NCBI GenBank assembly: GCA_030770425.1
Contig: JASJFT010000044.1
Span: 186,001-250,000, forward strand
Direction: 5' to 3'
Origin: Darksidea phi
Taxonomy: Eukaryota; Ascomycota; Dothideomycetes; Pleosporales; Lentitheciaceae
DNA length: 64,000 nt
Both the position numbers and the translations under genes were made by a program. Shown here one piece after another: positions 62,114-64,000 of the stretch. Numbering within the stretch: the first letter of the stretch is position 1; each line of letters opens with the position of its first letter. The notes beneath the pieces were generated by a model. That model saw only the letters and a list, made by a program, of their open reading frames with translations. It did not search any database and had not been told where the DNA came from.

Positions 62114-63833
62114 CGGGTTATAGACGAACGATCTTCCACCATAGCTTCTATAGGTAGCTAAACACGGTAGACCGCGGTCGTTACCACTATCTTATATCGT
62201 ACCTTCTTTCTCTTGGGTACCAATAAATGCATAGATCGTATGGCCCTATTAGCTTGGTCGTAAGAGTGGCGGATTATCTGCAGCCGAAAACGGTAGACAT
62301 CTTATATGTGTTGTTGGTGGGCCGTGTGAACCTTGAACAATGGATCGATGTGGTCGTGTCAGCGGAAGCTTCGTTAAGGTGTACGATTCTTTGAAGGATG
62401 GATATAGCGAGAAAGAGATATATGACACCCGCTTGTACGGCTTTGCTTCAGCCGAGAGTGGGTTCAGACACAATTCCAATAGATACAATCATTCAGAGGA
62501 CGGCATATTCGAGGACCACCGTTTCCACGAAGACGCAACTCTCAAACCGGTCACTGCTGTATTTCCACCAACCCAGAATACCACCCTCGAAAGATCAGCC
62601 CGTGAAGTAAATCCTACATTCGACTGGATCCATGTCAAGTTCTTACTTATCTGCCAAGCGGGGCGAGATATGACGCGCTTGTTCTCGGTCATTCCGAGAC
62701 TCGACGGCACTGCTTCGTGAGATTGGTGTCGTGTTTGGCATGGGATTGAATTCCAGGTTCTCTGGCGACGAAAAGTGGATTCGAGATGGAAAATAAGTTG
62801 TTGCTAGCATATAGCGAGATGCTACGACTGTTTGGAGGGGAGTTCAAGGTCGTGGCGAAGGAGGAGCTGCCGCGTATTGAGGAGTAATTTGCGTGTCGGA
62901 TAGGGGGTATTAGTCTGAGGTTTTCGGTGATTGTTACGGAGTCTATCTAGTCTATTCGGGTTGTACGGATTTGGTAACAGTTAGTTGACAGCAAGATAGA
63001 TTCATCAACGGCATCTTCTCCAGCTACAAGTCATTCCAGCCAGCGGCATCTCGCCACTCACACAGCTCGTTCCGCACCTAGATAGCTTTTAATTCGAATA
63101 TATGCGGTCTGCAGTCTTACACTTCGAAGATGCAGAGATGGAGCTGAAGAAGCTAGTTAAAACGACGAAGGCTTGGGAAAGACAGTGGAGAGGTATGATG
63201 ACCAGGTGAGCACGTGCTGTGTCGGTAATGTCATGTGGAGTTGGGCACAGAGCGCTACGATCTAGAGCTATTGAGAAAGAGAACGTAGCTTGACTGTGGA
63301 GATGTAGGTATGTCCTTGCCGACGGAGGTGTAGATGGTCATACGGATCGGGGACCCTCGTTGACTGACGGATATCTTGGGAAGCGGACCGTAGAGTGTGG
63401 GCCAGCTATGACAGGGCGAGAATAGAGCTTAGAGAGCTCTTATCTGCGGAATGGACATGGATAACCGATGTTACCGATCGTACAACACGACATGGAAAGA
63501 TGGGAGGGTCGGGTGATGTCCAAAGCGAGAACTGGATCACCCGCAATTGGAGTAGGCAGAAGTGTGACCGAAGGCTGTTAGGATGCGCGCCCCACGGGAC
63601 GACATGGGCAATGGCACTCGATGCAAGTCGGCCACCGCTTTCCATAAGTGTCTCGACCGACTACCAAAATACGACGTCCATGCGCCTAACCAACGCCGCC
63701 CATACCCAAAAAAAATCGCGCCATGTTCTGCACCTGTCTCAGCAAGCCAAGAACGCCGACCAGCTAACTCCAATTTTGCGCATGGTGAGCCCAATGTCCT
63801 ACTGACGGCTGCAGGACGCCTAGGCAGATGCAC
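62114..63833. other. Decayed region with coding-like patches
   Basis: On the plus strand NKLLLAYSEMLRLFGGEFKV leading to VAKEELPRIEE and a TAA at 62885-62887, and further on FEDAEMELKKLVKTTKAWER (about 63124-63183), read like exons, but I could not link them into a gene. An open frame from about 63395 to 63805 lacks an ATG start and a recognisable family. The rest is stop-rich. Confidence 0.3.
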
Positions 63834-64000
63834 CTAAACACCCGCCTTCTCCGGAGGAACGTTCAGGTTCCAATCAATCCCCCCATCCTTCCCATATCGT
63901 TGTACAAGCCACTCATTCGTCTTCTTAAAGTGTCCGCAATCAAACTGTACACGCATTAGCTCCACGTACCACACCACGGAAGCATGGCAAACTCACGAAT
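63834..64000 (-). CDS. Last exon of an unidentified gene running off the right edge
   Basis: The minus frame from about 63990 reads CHASVVWYVELMRVQFDCGH, then FKKTNEWLVQRYGKDGGIDW and NLNVPPEKAGV, with a stop (TAG) at 63836-63834. It looks well conserved and uninterrupted. A TGA lies just above, so an acceptor AG at about 63992 (GTGAG before TTTGCC) probably starts the exon. I do not recognise the protein. Confidence 0.5.

Noticed and set aside
63395..63805. Plus-strand 136-codon frame
   Set aside because: Begins at GTG and is overlapped by equally long frames on the other strand; no family.
1..64000. tRNA, rRNA and CRISPR signals
   Set aside because: I looked for T-loop-like GGTTCGA-N-TCC blocks with matching arms and for regular spaced repeats and found none. 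A covariance-model scan would be decisive.

Overview
This window is nuclear DNA of a filamentous ascomycete. The evidence is short spliceosomal introns (about 45-65 bp, GT...AG with CTRAY-like branch points), fungus-specific families (HET domain, DUF6594, ApsB/Mto1, fungal-type RPA34) and pseudogenes whose stop codons fit C-to-T/G-to-A decay at CpA/TpG, as repeat-induced point mutation (RIP) produces. A Dothideomycete is my best guess, but that is inference only. Exon borders were placed by hand from splice signals and reading frame; nothing was searched against a database.

Layout. The left edge (1-7.1 kb) is mostly housekeeping: the 5' part of phosphatidylserine synthase (CHO1, minus), the H/ACA snoRNP protein GAR1 (minus), cytosolic threonyl-tRNA synthetase (THS1, plus, divergent from GAR1) and a lineage-specific protein with a Cys-rich tail. 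From 7.1 to 15.2 kb is gene-poor, decayed DNA holding a broken kinase-like 'alpha-galactosidase A' gene, a small intact three-exon cupin gene and coding-like patches. From 15.2 to 25 kb lie an AIM9-like phosphotransferase, a large secreted protein with a nine-residue repeat array, a fungal membrane protein and a small hypothetical protein, with transposon-like relics between them.

From 25.6 to 42.6 kb is an accessory block: three pseudogenes in a row (FAD-linked lactone oxidase, SRPK-like kinase, ornithine cyclodeaminase), then two head-to-head genes that share an N-terminal module and an HGDLKPEN-type kinase domain. The plus-strand member appears to continue into a HET domain, giving a 1248-residue kinase-HET fusion. 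Next come a cytidine-deaminase-family gene very like blasticidin-S deaminase, a broken cell-surface lectin-like gene and a third intact kinase. A 409-bp TA-flanked inverted-repeat element (MITE) follows at 42.9 kb.

From 44.5 to 59.2 kb genes are dense again: DUF6594 protein, retropepsin-like protein, GRC3 (pre-rRNA processing kinase) divergent from RPA34 (RNA polymerase I subunit), the microtubule organiser ApsB/MTO1 and a coiled-coil protein with a SUMO-interacting-like motif. The right edge (59.2-64 kb) is decayed again: an orphan copia RNase H end, a HET-domain pseudogene, and the last exon of an unidentified gene running off the window.

How the genes work together. GAR1, GRC3 and RPA34 all serve ribosome production. 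The most interesting candidate system is the 29.6-38.1 kb kinase/kinase-HET pair, whose architecture suggests signalling into a HET-type incompatibility or cell-death output. That role is inference.
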